This document shows positions 11,769 through 22,180 of a stretch of DNA of 64,000 nucleotides, in pieces (position 1 is the first letter of the stretch; the number at the start of each line of letters is the position of its first letter). The position numbers were made by a program, and so were the translations under genes. Source of the DNA: Dichetophora obliterata (Eukaryota > Arthropoda > Insecta > Diptera > Sciomyzidae); assembly GCA_963920525.1 (NCBI GenBank), contig OY986437.1, forward strand, positions 33,185,563-33,249,562, written 5' to 3'. The notes below the pieces were generated by a model. The model was not told where the DNA came from, did not search any database, and saw only the letters and a list, made by a program, of their open reading frames with translations.

Positions 11769-12224
11769 AAGTTGTATATTAATGTTGATTTTCTATGATT
11801 TAAAACAAATTCTAAATGTTTAATAAATTAAATCATTCTTGATTTTAGATACAAATGCTAGTTGTTTGATGCTTTTAAATCGTTTAAATTGCAAATAAAA
11901 TTGAGCTTTAGGTCAGGTTAGAACAATTAATTGCTCTAACGAATTTTTTCCAAAGAAACAACAACAAAAACATTTTCAATATGAAAAGGAAAACATTACT
12001 AGCTGATTAATTAGTTACCTGTTTGATTTAATAGTTAGAGCAGTTAATTGTGTTTTCCTGACCTAAAGCTCAATAAACGATTTTAAACTATCAAACAACT
12101 AGAATTTGTATTTAAAATCAAGAATGATTTAAACTATCAAACATTTAAAATTTGTATTTAAATCGAAGAAAATCAACATAGTAAATAACAAGGTCATATA
12201 GAAAACTTGAAGTTGTATATTAAT
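11769..12224. mobile_element. Palindromic foldback element flanked by a 15-bp direct repeat
   Basis: Two arms of about 160 bp (11784-11945 and about 12031-12195) are inverted copies. For example, GAGCTTTAGGTCAGG near 11908 pairs with CCTGACCTAAAGCTC near 12059, and AATCATTCTTGATTTTA pairs with TAAAATCAAGAATGATT. The loop is about 85 bp. The 15-mer AAGTTGTATATTAAT occurs just outside both arms (11769-11783 and 12210-12224) in direct orientation, as a target duplication would. No coding sequence is present. Confidence 0.7.
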
Positions 12225-13240
12225 TTTATTTGTTGTTAAACAATCGTAACCTTTTTTAAAATAGTTTTTATTAAGTTGCAACAATAAACTAAAGAATAAA
12301 CGTCAACTCAACTGATTCAATGCATATTTCAGAGTTTTTTGGCGAACGGGTGAAAAAGAGAGGGGAAAAAAGACAAGAATAAATGATGCACCAAGCGAAT
12401 ATGACATAAATTTAAATTCGAATCCTGATAAATATAAAAAAGGACTTTACAATTATATAGAGAACGGTTAAAAGGTACAAAAACATGTCGTTTTCATACC
12501 AGCAAATCAGACGCTGCCGTTTTAAGTACCGTTTAGCTGGAGCACTGACATTTATGGCTTGTTGGGTTGTAATACAATAGAGAATACAGATGCATGTAGC
12601 TAGACAGCCAGTATGTGGCTACAAAAAAATGTAGTGCTACTAGCCAAGGTTGCCAGTTAAAATTTGAAACAATTCCCACAAAAAGTTACTTTTCACATTA
12701 ACATAAATTAAATACAACAAAAATTACCATGATAAAGATAAACAGAAATGTTTCCACCGCAATAAAAAAGGCACAGTTTCGATAGTATCGTAAGTATAGA
12801 CGTAGAATTCCTTTTTATATAGTAAAAGAGAAAAATTCTGTTTTTTTCATTTACAGCTTTCAAAACTATTTAAAAACATTTCATCTTCTAAATAATAATT
12901 ATTCAAAAACAAATTTGTTGTTCTTGTTGCCTTCTTTAAACTTACTTTATCTAAAAAGCTCACAATTAAATTCATGTAAAAATTTGTTTTGTTTTATAAG
13001 GACGTTTTCTTTTGATATTTTTAGTGACGAATTTGTTGTTAATTTTTTATGTTGGTTACAACTAAATGTAATTTAAAATTACTTAAATAAATGGAAATAA
13101 ATATCGGAAAAATTTGAATTATTTATTTTTCCTGTAGCAAAGAGCATAAACATATATAATATATATATCAAACGAAAAGTTTTTATAAAACAAAACAAAT
13201 TTTAACATGAATTTAATTGTGAGCTTTTTAGATCAATTAA

Positions 13241-14869
13241 GGGGGTCCTTTTGGTAATCTATGCCAAATTTTAGCCTTTTTTCAAAATATTGTGGAAAGA
13301 GAACGAGTAAAGATATTTTAGTTCCGTTTTTTGATTTGGGTAGCTTAATTTATTGAAAAAAATACAAAATTTTGAAAAAGTGAATTTATGGACCGTTCAG
13401 AAAGTTCTCGGCCTGGTAACGAGGTTCTCCGGAAAAAAGGTGGGTCCAAATTGCGCACGATTCCAAGAGTAAACATCGTCTGAAAAAAAAAAAATATTCA
13501 GTTACTTAGAATGAATGTCCCTATAGCCCCTACCTCGGAAACAAAAATTGAAATTTTTTTAGAGGGGGAGCCGCCACTTTGAAAATGAAAAATCGAATTT
13601 CGACCTTTTTTTTTTGTAGTCTAGTGTAGAAAAAAAATAGTAAACATTATTTTTTCGGCAAGTTTGAGGTAGGGGCTATAGCGGCGTAAATTCTGCGTCG
13701 TTTCATGCCTCATATATCAAAATCGGTCAAAAACTGTTTGAGTTATCGTGCGCAAAGTTTTGAAAAACATGGTTTCGAGAAAAACGCGTTTAAAGTTTTG
13801 ACTTCAATTTTGAGGCACACAAATGACATTAACACATATTTTTTTAATACAATACTTACGAATATTAATCGGCAATTCCAGCCCCATAAAGTGTGCCTTC
13901 CTCCATCTCATAAAACGAGTTTTCCATGGCTTTTTGGGCTCTGCGGGCCATAGTACGCATCAAGGCACAATCCTTGGCATATGTCCATTAATCCGCAGAA
14001 CATATTAATACCTTCTCTCCCTATTCCAAGCAATCTCATGGCAAATATCAACCGGCGATTTACAACAAAAGATTTACCGACCACCGGCGAAGAATTAATA
14101 TACTGTGTAGCTTTACATTGGCACTGCAGACTCACTTTGAAGCCGACTCCACGCATACATGTTTTTCCAAATCGAATTTTTTGTTTACATTGGGCGCAGA
14201 TAACCAGAGCAGCAAGCGTTTGGAAAAATGAAAAAAATTCCAAGAAACAGAACTGGAGGTTGTTTTCGATGATGACTTCATTGTCTTGCGTTTTCTTCAA
14301 TTTTTTGGCCGATGTGCTGGCAAAGTCGGTGTCCTCTACTTGGGAGTGCTGGTTTCCACGGAAATGCCTCTTTTTTGTTCGATACGCGTACTTACGCGGC
14401 GCGTTTGGGTGGCTTTTTTTATCCATAGCAAAAAAAAAACACAAAACGATTTTTCTTTTATTTTACAACAGCAGTTATCGCGCACGCGTAGCTTTCAGCG
14501 TTCGAAAATAAACTGAATCTCGTTCGTTTGCTTCTTTCATGTGAACACCTGGGCTCAAAATCATTTCAACCCCTAAATCAAAACATGCATGTATACATAC
14601 TGCATGTATACATTCTGTGTTTGTATATTTTGTAATATCAATACATATTTTGGAAGAATTCCACAGAATTTTCGACTAATGACTGCAGGCAAATAAACAA
14701 CTTTGCTGATGCGTTATTTTGACGAAAACATACCTACACAAAAATGCCTGTATCTCCTAAACTATTTCGAATTTTGAAAAATCCTTTTGGGAAAATGTTT
14801 TTGAGTATCTGAGCAATAGAAATATGAAAAAAATCGAAAAATTTTTTTTCGGATTACCAGAGGACCCCC
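13241..14869 (-). mobile_element. TTAA-flanked DNA transposon, Kolobok-like, with Mutator-like-domain ORF
   Basis: The termini are GGGGGTCCTTTTGGTAATC at 13241 and, inverted, GGGGGTCCTCTGGTAATC at 14869. TTAA flanks both ends (13237-13240, 14870-14873). The broken palindrome arm shows the pre-insertion sequence had a single TTAA-like site there, so TTAA is a true duplication. TTAA targets are known for piggyBac and Kolobok superfamilies. The protein remnant inside resembles the 'Mutator-like transposase domain' family, not piggyBac, and G-rich termini fit Kolobok. The element is 1.6 kb and lacks a full transposase. Confidence 0.75.
13908..14444 (-). pseudogene. Fragment of Mutator-like-domain (Kolobok-type) transposase
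   Basis: The 178-codon minus-strand frame has a basic start (KKSHPNAPRKYAYRTKKRHF, residues about 9-28). A hydrophobic segment with CAQCKQK follows near residue 84, then LQCQCKA near residue 107, a CxxC/CxC pairing that looks zinc-binding. Next come SFVVNRRLIFAMRLLGIGRE and NMFCGLMD. The order of paired cysteines, then NRR.xYAMR.xG.G....FC..MN, then SPKS matches the N-terminal part of the Mutator-like transposase domain proteins common in invertebrate genomes. The true start may be the internal methionine at residue 7. After the stop at 13908 a +1 frame continues with plausible sequence, so a frameshift is likely, and the catalytic region is missing. Overlapping plus-strand frames are antisense shadows. 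Confidence 0.65.
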
Positions 14870-15478
14870 TTAAGTTTGCAGAAGGCAACAATAACAACAA
14901 ATTCGTTTTTGAATAATTTTTATTTAGAAGATGAAATGTTTTAAAATAGTTTTGAAAAATATAAAAAAAAAACAAGAATATTTCTCTATTACTGTATAAA
15001 AAGGAATTCTACGTCTGTACTTACGATACTATCGAAACTTAGTCTATTTTTCTGTTATGAAGGTTTAAAAAAATTTTCAGTAACATTTTGTACAGTAACA
15101 AATGCCCATATTGTTCTCACTAAAATAATTATGTTCAAAAAAATTTTGTTTTTGGAACAAACAATTTTATTTTCAGATATAACATTTTTTTAATAACTTA
15201 CAAATTTTAAAACATATCATACACTCGGATTTTTAAAAAAATTTAATTAAAATTTATTTTGTTCATAAAATAAATATCTATCGTTTTGAAAGCAAAAAAA
15301 AAAAAAAAATTGTTGCAAGAACAGAACATATTTTTTTTTTCGTAAATTGTTATTTGTTCTGTTCTTGTACAAAAACTATTTGAAAAAAAAGGAAAATTCA
15401 AATTACTTTTATTTCGTCTACTGATTAAACATTAAAAAAAAATTGGTTACGTATTGCTGCATGCCAGAGTACTGCAAC

Positions 15479-15641
15479 GAATCACATTTTTGAATCAATG
15501 AGCTACTTACTCAAAAATGAGTATGAATAAGTATAAGTTGTTTCCAAAGTAGTACTCATATGTTATTGATTCGAAAAAAGTGAATCACATTTTTGAATCA
15601 TGAGCCACTTACACAAAAATGAGTATGAATGAGTATAAGAA
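15479..15641 (+). repeat. Tandem duplication of a ~105-bp unit
   Basis: GAATCACATTTTTGAATCA, followed by GAGC(T/C)ACTTAC, a CAAAAATGAGTATGAAT segment and GAGTATAAG-like sequence, occurs at 15479 and again at 15584. Two copies are clear. The repeat directly precedes the 233-bp satellite. Nothing coding is present. Confidence 0.7.
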
Positions 15642-15700
15642 GATTGATTCAAAACAAAGTGAATAAAATAAGTACATATAAAATGAATTAAATATTAAGG

Positions 15701-16505
15701 GTTGTCACTTAATAATATGTATTTTTAAGAATTTTATATATAATTTAACAGTGTAATCGCTAATTTCGATTCTGAATTTAGAATTTTTAAATTCAATCTG
15801 GTGGATAGGGTTGCCACCTATTTTTTTATTTTAACAAATTCGGTGCTGGCGCGAACACTAGGTAAAAATGGGTCGCTGAATCCGAATCCTTTGTAAAAAT
15901 TTCAAAATTATGTAATTTTTGTATAATAGCGTTGCCACCTCATAGTATGTATTTTTAAGAGTTTTAAACATAATTTAACATTGTAGGGGATCGCTTATTT
16001 CGAATCTGAATTTAGAATTTTTAAATTCAATATGGTGGATAGGGCTGCCACCTATTTTTTATTTATACGAGTTTGGTGCTGGCGCGAACACTAGGTACAA
16101 ATGGGTCGCTGAATCCGAATCCGTTGTCAGAATTTCTAAATTATGTAATTTTTGTGTAATAGGGTTGACACATCATAGTATGTATTTTTAAGAGTTTTAA
16201 ACATCATTTAACAGTGTAGGGGATCGCTTATTTCGAATCTGAATTTAGAATTTTAAATTCAATATGGTGGATAGGGTTGCCACCTATTTTTGTATTTTTA
16301 CGTATTCGGTGCTGGCGCAAACACTAGGTAAGAATGGGTCGCTGAATCCGAATTCGTTGTCAGAATTTCAAAATTATGTAATTTTTTTATAATAGGGTTT
16401 CCTTCTCAAAATATGTATTTTTAAGAGTTTTTAACATCATTTAACAGTTTTAGGGGGTCGCTGATTTCGAATCTGAAGTCAGAATTTTAAAATTCAATAT
16501 TTTTA
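15701..16505 (+). repeat. 233-bp satellite, three and a half tandem units
   Basis: Units begin GTTG(C/T)CAC...TATGTATTTTTAAGA at 15701, 15931, 16164 and 16397, giving spacings of 230, 233 and 233 bp. The fourth unit stops about half way. Landmarks shared by the full units are TGGTGGATAGGGTTGCCACC-like sequence, TTCGGTGCTGGCGC, AACACTAGGTA and GGGTCGCTGAATCCGAA. Within each unit the phrase GGGTTGCCACCTATTTTT resembles the unit start, which suggests the unit grew from an older half-unit. Confidence 0.9.
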
Positions 16506-16799
16506 ATAGGTGGCATGGTTTATTTAAAACGTTCGTGTTAAAAGAAAACAAAAATCCTATAAGGACACCTACTTTATTTCAACTTTTAAATGCCAACAAA
16601 TATTGGAAAAAGTTCTGTATGGAAGATGGGCATTACACTGACCTAAAAACCGAAGGGTATTTTTTTATAGGGTTTTTGAGAACTAGCTTCAATTATACTT
16701 ATCTATAAAACACTTTCTGAAAATTTTCTCCCCAAATTGCATCCTTACCTGGTCCGAGTCTCCGTTTTTAAAAAAATTCTCTACTTTTAATAAAATACT

Positions 16800-17660
16800 C
16801 TTACAAAAATATATCTATAGAAAATGGTATAATCTTATGGCGTAACTTCATTTTTCCGAAGTCGCTGAGCACATTGGGTAAATTTTTATACTCCCGCATA
16901 TAAAAAAGCATAAGGGTATAACTTTTAACTTTATGACTCCGTTTGTAACGCCGATAAGGAGGCGTGGGAGGCATATCAAAGTGCATATATTCTTGATCTG
17001 TATCTCCTTCTGCGTCGATTTAGCCATGTCCGTCTGTCTGTCTGTCCGTCTGTGAGCGCGATAGCAGGCATTTTAAAGCTACGTAACGAAATTCAATATA
17101 TAAGCTCTTCATTAAAAAGTAAATATCAAGTTTGGGAGAAAGCCAAATCGGATGAGAAACCACGCCTACCTCCTATACAAAGTCACGTTACCAAAACGTT
17201 CAAATCTCTTTAAATTACACAAAAATAAATTTAATGACTAAAAATTTTGCAATTTAAGCCTTACTATGTACTTTGAGTATGATATTTGCAAAATCGAATG
17301 AAAAGCACGACTACCTCCCATACAAAGTGACTTTATAAAATAAAAAATCTCATTTAATTCCACTAAAATTAGTACAATGGCTTAAAATTTTTCAAATTAG
17401 TTAAAATCTGCACTATTTTTTAAAAAAAGACTAAAAATTCTGCCCACCTCCCATACAAAGTGACGTAATAGTAAAACCTTTAAAAATTCCAAAAAATTTA
17501 TGTTTAAACTTGATATTGTGCACATAAGCTTTAATAAGTAAAAAGAAGTCTAAGTTCCGTACTTGAAATATTTGGAAAAACCACGCCCTATAAGAGTGAC
17601 CTCCCCAAAATAATACAACATTTAAGACTTCGAAAAAAAATAAAATATGGCCGTGGGGGT
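16800..17660 (+). repeat. Dispersed repeat with GTCTGTCTGTCCGTCTG core and periodic CCTCCCATACAAAGTGAC
   Basis: A GTCCGTCTGTCTGTCTGTCC core lies at about 17029-17052, preceded by sequence also found inverted at 39672-39850. The phrase CCTCC(C/T)ATACAAAGT(G/C)AC recurs at 17169, 17314 and 17447, about 133-145 bp apart. The same phrase marks 44055-44690 and, inverted, 38370-38915. This is a dispersed family of a type common in dipteran genomes. The class is not recognised and no ORF is credible. Confidence 0.65.
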
Positions 17661-19710
17661 ATATCAACTTCGGTTCAGAAAATTTCGTACCAGTTTTTTT
17701 TTTCTAATTTCGAACCTGTTTTTATTACATTAAACAAAATACGAATTTCGTATACGCAAGTTCAAGTGTAGAATTCTAATACGAAAAGGAAATAGTCCAT
17801 AATGCCCTTTGCACTTTTTCACAAAAGTCAAAAAAGACCCATAGTTAGTAGGTTGAAAAGTTCCACAAAAATGTTTCCCCGTAGTATTTTACTTAAATCT
17901 GCTGAATATCTCTTATACATAAAATGTAGGGGTCACATGGATTCCTATGCCGATTTACTATAAGAATGTTCAAAAGAGGGGCGACTTAGACCACCCTAAA
18001 ATAAAACTCAGAAGTAAACTTTAAAAACACTGGTACGTGTACATTTTTTTTGCCCACTTTACAAAAATCCGTTGTCGGAACCTTATTTTTTTTTGTGTTG
18101 AATAGTGTTATTATTCGTGAAGGTGGCTTTTATATTTTTTTATTTTCAGATAATCCCAGTTGCCACCATGGCTACTATTTTTTTATCCAGTACATTTTGA
18201 GAGTGTGGTCATATTTTTTGCCTAATATATTCTGTTAAATTATCCAAATCGAAAATTTCTTTATTTTTTATCGAAAAAATATTGCATCAAAAAATGTCAG
18301 AAAATATTTGAAGTTTTAATTTTTAATATTTTTTAATCCATTTATTAACGAGTTGCAATTTTAAGATCTTTCTTGCTCTTCATTCTTGAATGGATGATAT
18401 CTGAAAAATATTCCAATCAAAACGTAGAATTTTAATGTTTTTGTATGAATTTTTTTACTTCTGGGATAAAAATTGTATTTCCAATCACACAAATAAAAAT
18501 TTTACGGATTTTGATTATGGAAAAAAATAAAATATTTTTAAAATTATTTCTTTTTCAGAAAATTTCAAGGTATTCTTTTAAAACAATGAATAAATATGAA
18601 TACAATTTTAAAAAGAATTTTTAAAAATTTATAAGAATTATATTAAGAAAACGACAAAATGGATGCAAAGCGAATTTTAGCCTTTTTTTGCAAATTTTGA
18701 CAAAAAATAAAGTGTTTAAAGTGTAAAAATATTTTTCTCGAATTGCAATTATGGAATGTCAAAATCGTTTTACCTAAAAAATACAATTAAAAATATTCCA
18801 GTTAATTAGTTTTTATGATCTATTGAATAATTACATGAATTAAGATTATGAGCTTTAGATCAAGTGAGTTTTCAAGAAGGCAACAACAACAACAACAACT
18901 CTGTATAGAGTCAATCACTCAGCTGACTAGACAGTCTGTTTCGGAAATCGCTACATATTCCTCATCAGTTGTCTTTGAGTGATTAAGCTGTGATCAACTC
19001 ACTGTTTTTTTAAACTAGCATATGAATGTGTAGATCCTCTAATTCATTCTCATGAATTGTATAGCTGCTAATCATATGACACTTCAAAGCAGTAAGCCAT
19101 TTTTGATCACCGCCATCAACTCTATCAAGGGTTGCCATCTGTTCTAGTTGCTTCTTCATTTATTTCAATATTCATTGGTGTTCGATTGTTTGTCGAAATG
19201 CACCATAGAAATAAAACGAGTTTTTGCTTCGCCAGAAGCTAGTGTTCCAATTATATTCCAATTTTCAATATTCCAATATTCCAATATTCCAATTTTATAG
19301 TATTTTTCTCTTAACAACTGAGATACTTTTTAATTGACATAGTTTTGCCTAGGATGTTTTTGATTTATCCATTCAAGAATGAAGTTAAAAATAGAGCCTA
19401 AAAAGTTCCCTTGAAAGTGAATGGGGTAAAGAGAAAAATATCACAGAATATCATATATATTTTATATTATATTATATTATATAATATTTATATTATATTT
19501 CGTCCAATTTAGTCAAACATTAATTTTTACCTAATTACATCCCAAAAAAAATTAAATAAAACCACAAAATATGTAATATTTTTATAACATATGTTTTTAT
19601 TTTAAAAACATTATGGCTTCATAAATTTATTTAATTTCTAAAAAATATTTTTAATTTTTCAAAAATGTCTACTTTTTTAAAAGTAGAAATTTAACAATTT
19701 AAAACAAATT
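17661..19710. other. No gene recognised
   Basis: AT-rich sequence with simple CAA runs near 18889 and an ATATT-type tract near 19456-19500. Around 18900-19230 composition is more balanced, and short inverted phrases (CACTCAGCTGAC / GAGTGATTAAGCTG) occur, but no element could be bounded. Confidence 0.3.
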
Positions 19711-20652
19711 CACCCCTATCACGAATAAATTTTCGCATGGAAATTCTCCCGTGTTTTGTGTACCCTTATTGCGAATTTCGCAGGGATTGCATTGCATGTT
19801 CGAAAAAATCCCCTAATTGCGAACGCTTTTTTCCTTGTGGAAGTGAACAGTTTTTTGGCGGATCTTCTCACATCAAATTTGCTGGCGAGCAAAAGTTAAA
19901 ATCGAAAATTAAAAACACAAAATTGTATAAATCAGCATTTTTATTAATTACAAACAAAGTTTAATTCACAGACTACAATTTAAGACACTTTTTAAACAAT
20001 TTTATTAAATTCCAGCCTCGCTAATGCTTACCAAAAGAGGCTCTCTTAGCATTGGTGAAAACTGTTTTTCTTGTTTAAGTGATGTGAGATTATTTTCGTT
20101 TATTGAATTAAAAAATGAAATTGTAGGATGCGTAAAGCAATATTTATGCCTTTTTTAATTAAAATATTTGTAGTTAAAATTGTAATACTCGATTCGATTT
20201 TAACTTCGAACAGCTGTTAGCGGCACAAACTCACCAAAAAAGTGTTGCCAATTATTTTAAAATAAACTAGTTTTGTGGTAATTTTTCACTTCCGTGGGTT
20301 AAAAAAATTCCCATGGCAACTTTTGGCTTTTGTTAGGTTAAGAAAATGTTTATATCCCTTGGAATTATTGAAATTTTTTCACAACTGTGCCAATTTTTTG
20401 GTTAGATCCATTGGTCTGGCAATTTTAAGTTAGTACTCCTATGAAAACTTGTGTGGTGATTTTAAAATGGTTTTGTGGGAAAGGACTTTAAGAGGAAATA
20501 AAGTAATGGCAGCTTTGGTTCTTCACCATGCCATGTTCGAAAATTTTTAGGGAAAATCAATCCGAACGAGATTCATGATAGGGGTAAAAAACTCGTGCGA
20601 GAAGAAGATTTCCGCATGGGAGCAAATCCGTGGGAGATTCATGATAGAGGTG
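19711..20652. mobile_element. TIR element with CACCCCTATCA(C/T)GAAT ends
   Basis: CACCCCTATCACGAAT at 19711 is matched inverted by ATTCATGATAGAGGTG ending at 20652. A second, inner copy of the right-end motif (GATTCATGATAGGGGT) ends near 20586, so the right end looks duplicated. GCATGG plus TCCC(G/A)(T/C)G phrases are shared by both sides. The duplication at the insertion site is unclear. The 75-codon frame at 19737-19964 has no recognisable domain and is probably chance. Confidence 0.55.
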
Positions 20653-21086
20653 ATTTTCACTTTTCAAACAAATTTTTAAGAATAAAATTTTAATAATGCA
20701 AAAAAAAATTCTACCATTCTTTTAAAAAGAATTATATAAATTCTTTGACACAAAAAATTCACTTTTTAACAGTTAAAGCTTTTAAAAAAAGTATTTATGT
20801 AATTTATTATTGACAACGCGAAATATGTTTATTCTTATTTATACTACATTAGTACAAATACCTAAAAAAAAATTTAAAATTCGTACTAAATTGTTTTATT
20901 TTTAAAATGAATGAAATCTTCTTAGAATTTATGAATTTTTTTAGTGAATTAGAATTGGTGAACTTCTGCTTCTATAAGTAGATCAATAGTTTATTTTTAG
21001 ACAATTTTTAAATATTTTTTTAATTTGCTTTATGGTTTTTTTAAAAGTTATAATTTTTGGCCTTTATAGTCAACAATTCCATTTTT

Positions 21087-21630
21087 AACGTACCGGAAAA
21101 GTAAAAATTACTAAATGACCATATAAAATTTGGGTCAAATTTAGCATGGAGCATCACTGACAAAAATAAAAAAACTTGAGATATGGTAATTTAAGCATCT
21201 ACACAAAACAAGTTTCTTATACCGCTGAAAAGGTAATTTTTTCAGATTTAAAAAACAATTATTCTAAATTTTTGTGTTCTTCGAACTCCTACTTTCAAAT
21301 CAATTACCTTGCTGCAAGGGATTAAACCCCCACTAAAATTGATTGAACCACTAAAATTTCCAAAAAGTATTTTAGGATTAAATCCGTTTAATTCCTATCC
21401 AACGGTAGTTCAAACTTAGCATTCGGTTTAGAAATATTTGAGATATGAATTTTCGTAAAAATGGATTTCAACGTTTTTTTTCGATTTTTCTCAATTTTGT
21501 GCACCCTGTAACTCCGCCAAAAATCACGCCAAACTTTTTTCTTCATATTAAGTTTTTTATTTCTCTCAGTGATGCTCCTTGCAAAATTTGACCCAAATCG
21601 GAAATGGTAATTCCTTAAGGCCGGTACGTT
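21087..21630. mobile_element. ~545-bp MITE with ~95-bp TIRs
   Basis: The left end CGTACCGG at 21089 is mirrored by CCGGTACG ending near 21628. Further inside, TTTGGGTCAAATTT and GGAGCATCACTGA recur inverted, followed by AAATAAAAAACTT-like sequence. TTAA or TTTAA borders both ends (left TTTTAA, right TTTAAA), so a TTAA-type or 5-bp duplication is possible. It contains no coding sequence. Confidence 0.7.
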
Positions 21631-21804
21631 TAAAATGAAATTGCTGTAGTCTTATTTTTTATTAATTTTTTGAGTACTTTCAGAACCTAAGGGAGTAGAT
21701 TTGAACCCAGAAAATCCTCTTTGGCTAAGGGCTTGATCAGCGACAGCTCCTTTTTTGTTGTCAACTTTTGTATGGAATGAAACCACTGTGCGACGTTGTC
21801 GTGG

Positions 21805-22180
21805 ATGCGGATGATGACGATGATGAGAGTGATGATGAGAGTGATGATGGTGTTTCTGGTGACGATGGTGAGCATGCTGATGATGATGATGATGATGATG
21901 ATGATAATGATGATGATGATAATGATGATGATGATTATGATGATGATGATGATGACTTTCTTGATTCCAAAGTTGCTGCCGCAGTGTAATTGCCTTTGTT
22001 GCAGTTCGTCGCTTGTCTCTTGATTATGATTATTATTAATAAAGGTTTTTAAGCGTCCTTTGTTGTTGTTTTCACTGTTGTTTTTGTTGATTCCATTTCT
22101 TCAACTCACTGCATTTTGCTGCTTTTTGCTCGTCATCATCATCGTCGTCGTTTTCGTCGTTGTCGTCGTCTTGTAGCCTT
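21805..22180 (+). repeat. (GAT)n microsatellite and neighbouring GTC/CAT triplet runs
   Basis: An imperfect GAT/GAC run fills roughly 21805-21955 and a second CATCATCATCGTCGTCG tract lies near 22130-22172. The long run creates an aspartate-rich open frame (21768-21989) and a methionine-rich one in another frame. Both are explained by the triplet repeat alone, and no domain is visible outside it. Confidence 0.85.

Larger units (their letters stand above)
12775..15039. mobile_element. Long-arm palindromic element interrupted by a TTAA-flanked transposon
   Basis: AGTTTCGATAGTATCGTAAG at 12775 is mirrored at 15039. The arms continue inward with about 90% similarity for roughly 240 bp, to about 13018 on the left and from about 13175 on the right. 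The right arm is broken at 13240/14870 by the insertion at 13241-14869. Without it the element is about 630 bp, nearly all stem, with a spacer of about 155 bp. No host duplication is clear and no ORF belongs to it. The family is unassigned. Confidence 0.8.

Noticed and set aside
13981..14511. 176-codon plus-strand open frame
   Set aside because: It is antisense to the Mutator-like-domain frame at 13908-14444, which has a recognisable motif order; the plus frame has none.
15701..16505. CRISPR-like array
   Set aside because: Units of about 233 bp are repeated along their whole length with no short repeat and unique spacer pattern, so this is a satellite.
21768..22023. Aspartate-rich and methionine-rich open frames
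   Set aside because: They are fully produced by an imperfect GAT repeat read in two frames; no domain lies outside the run.
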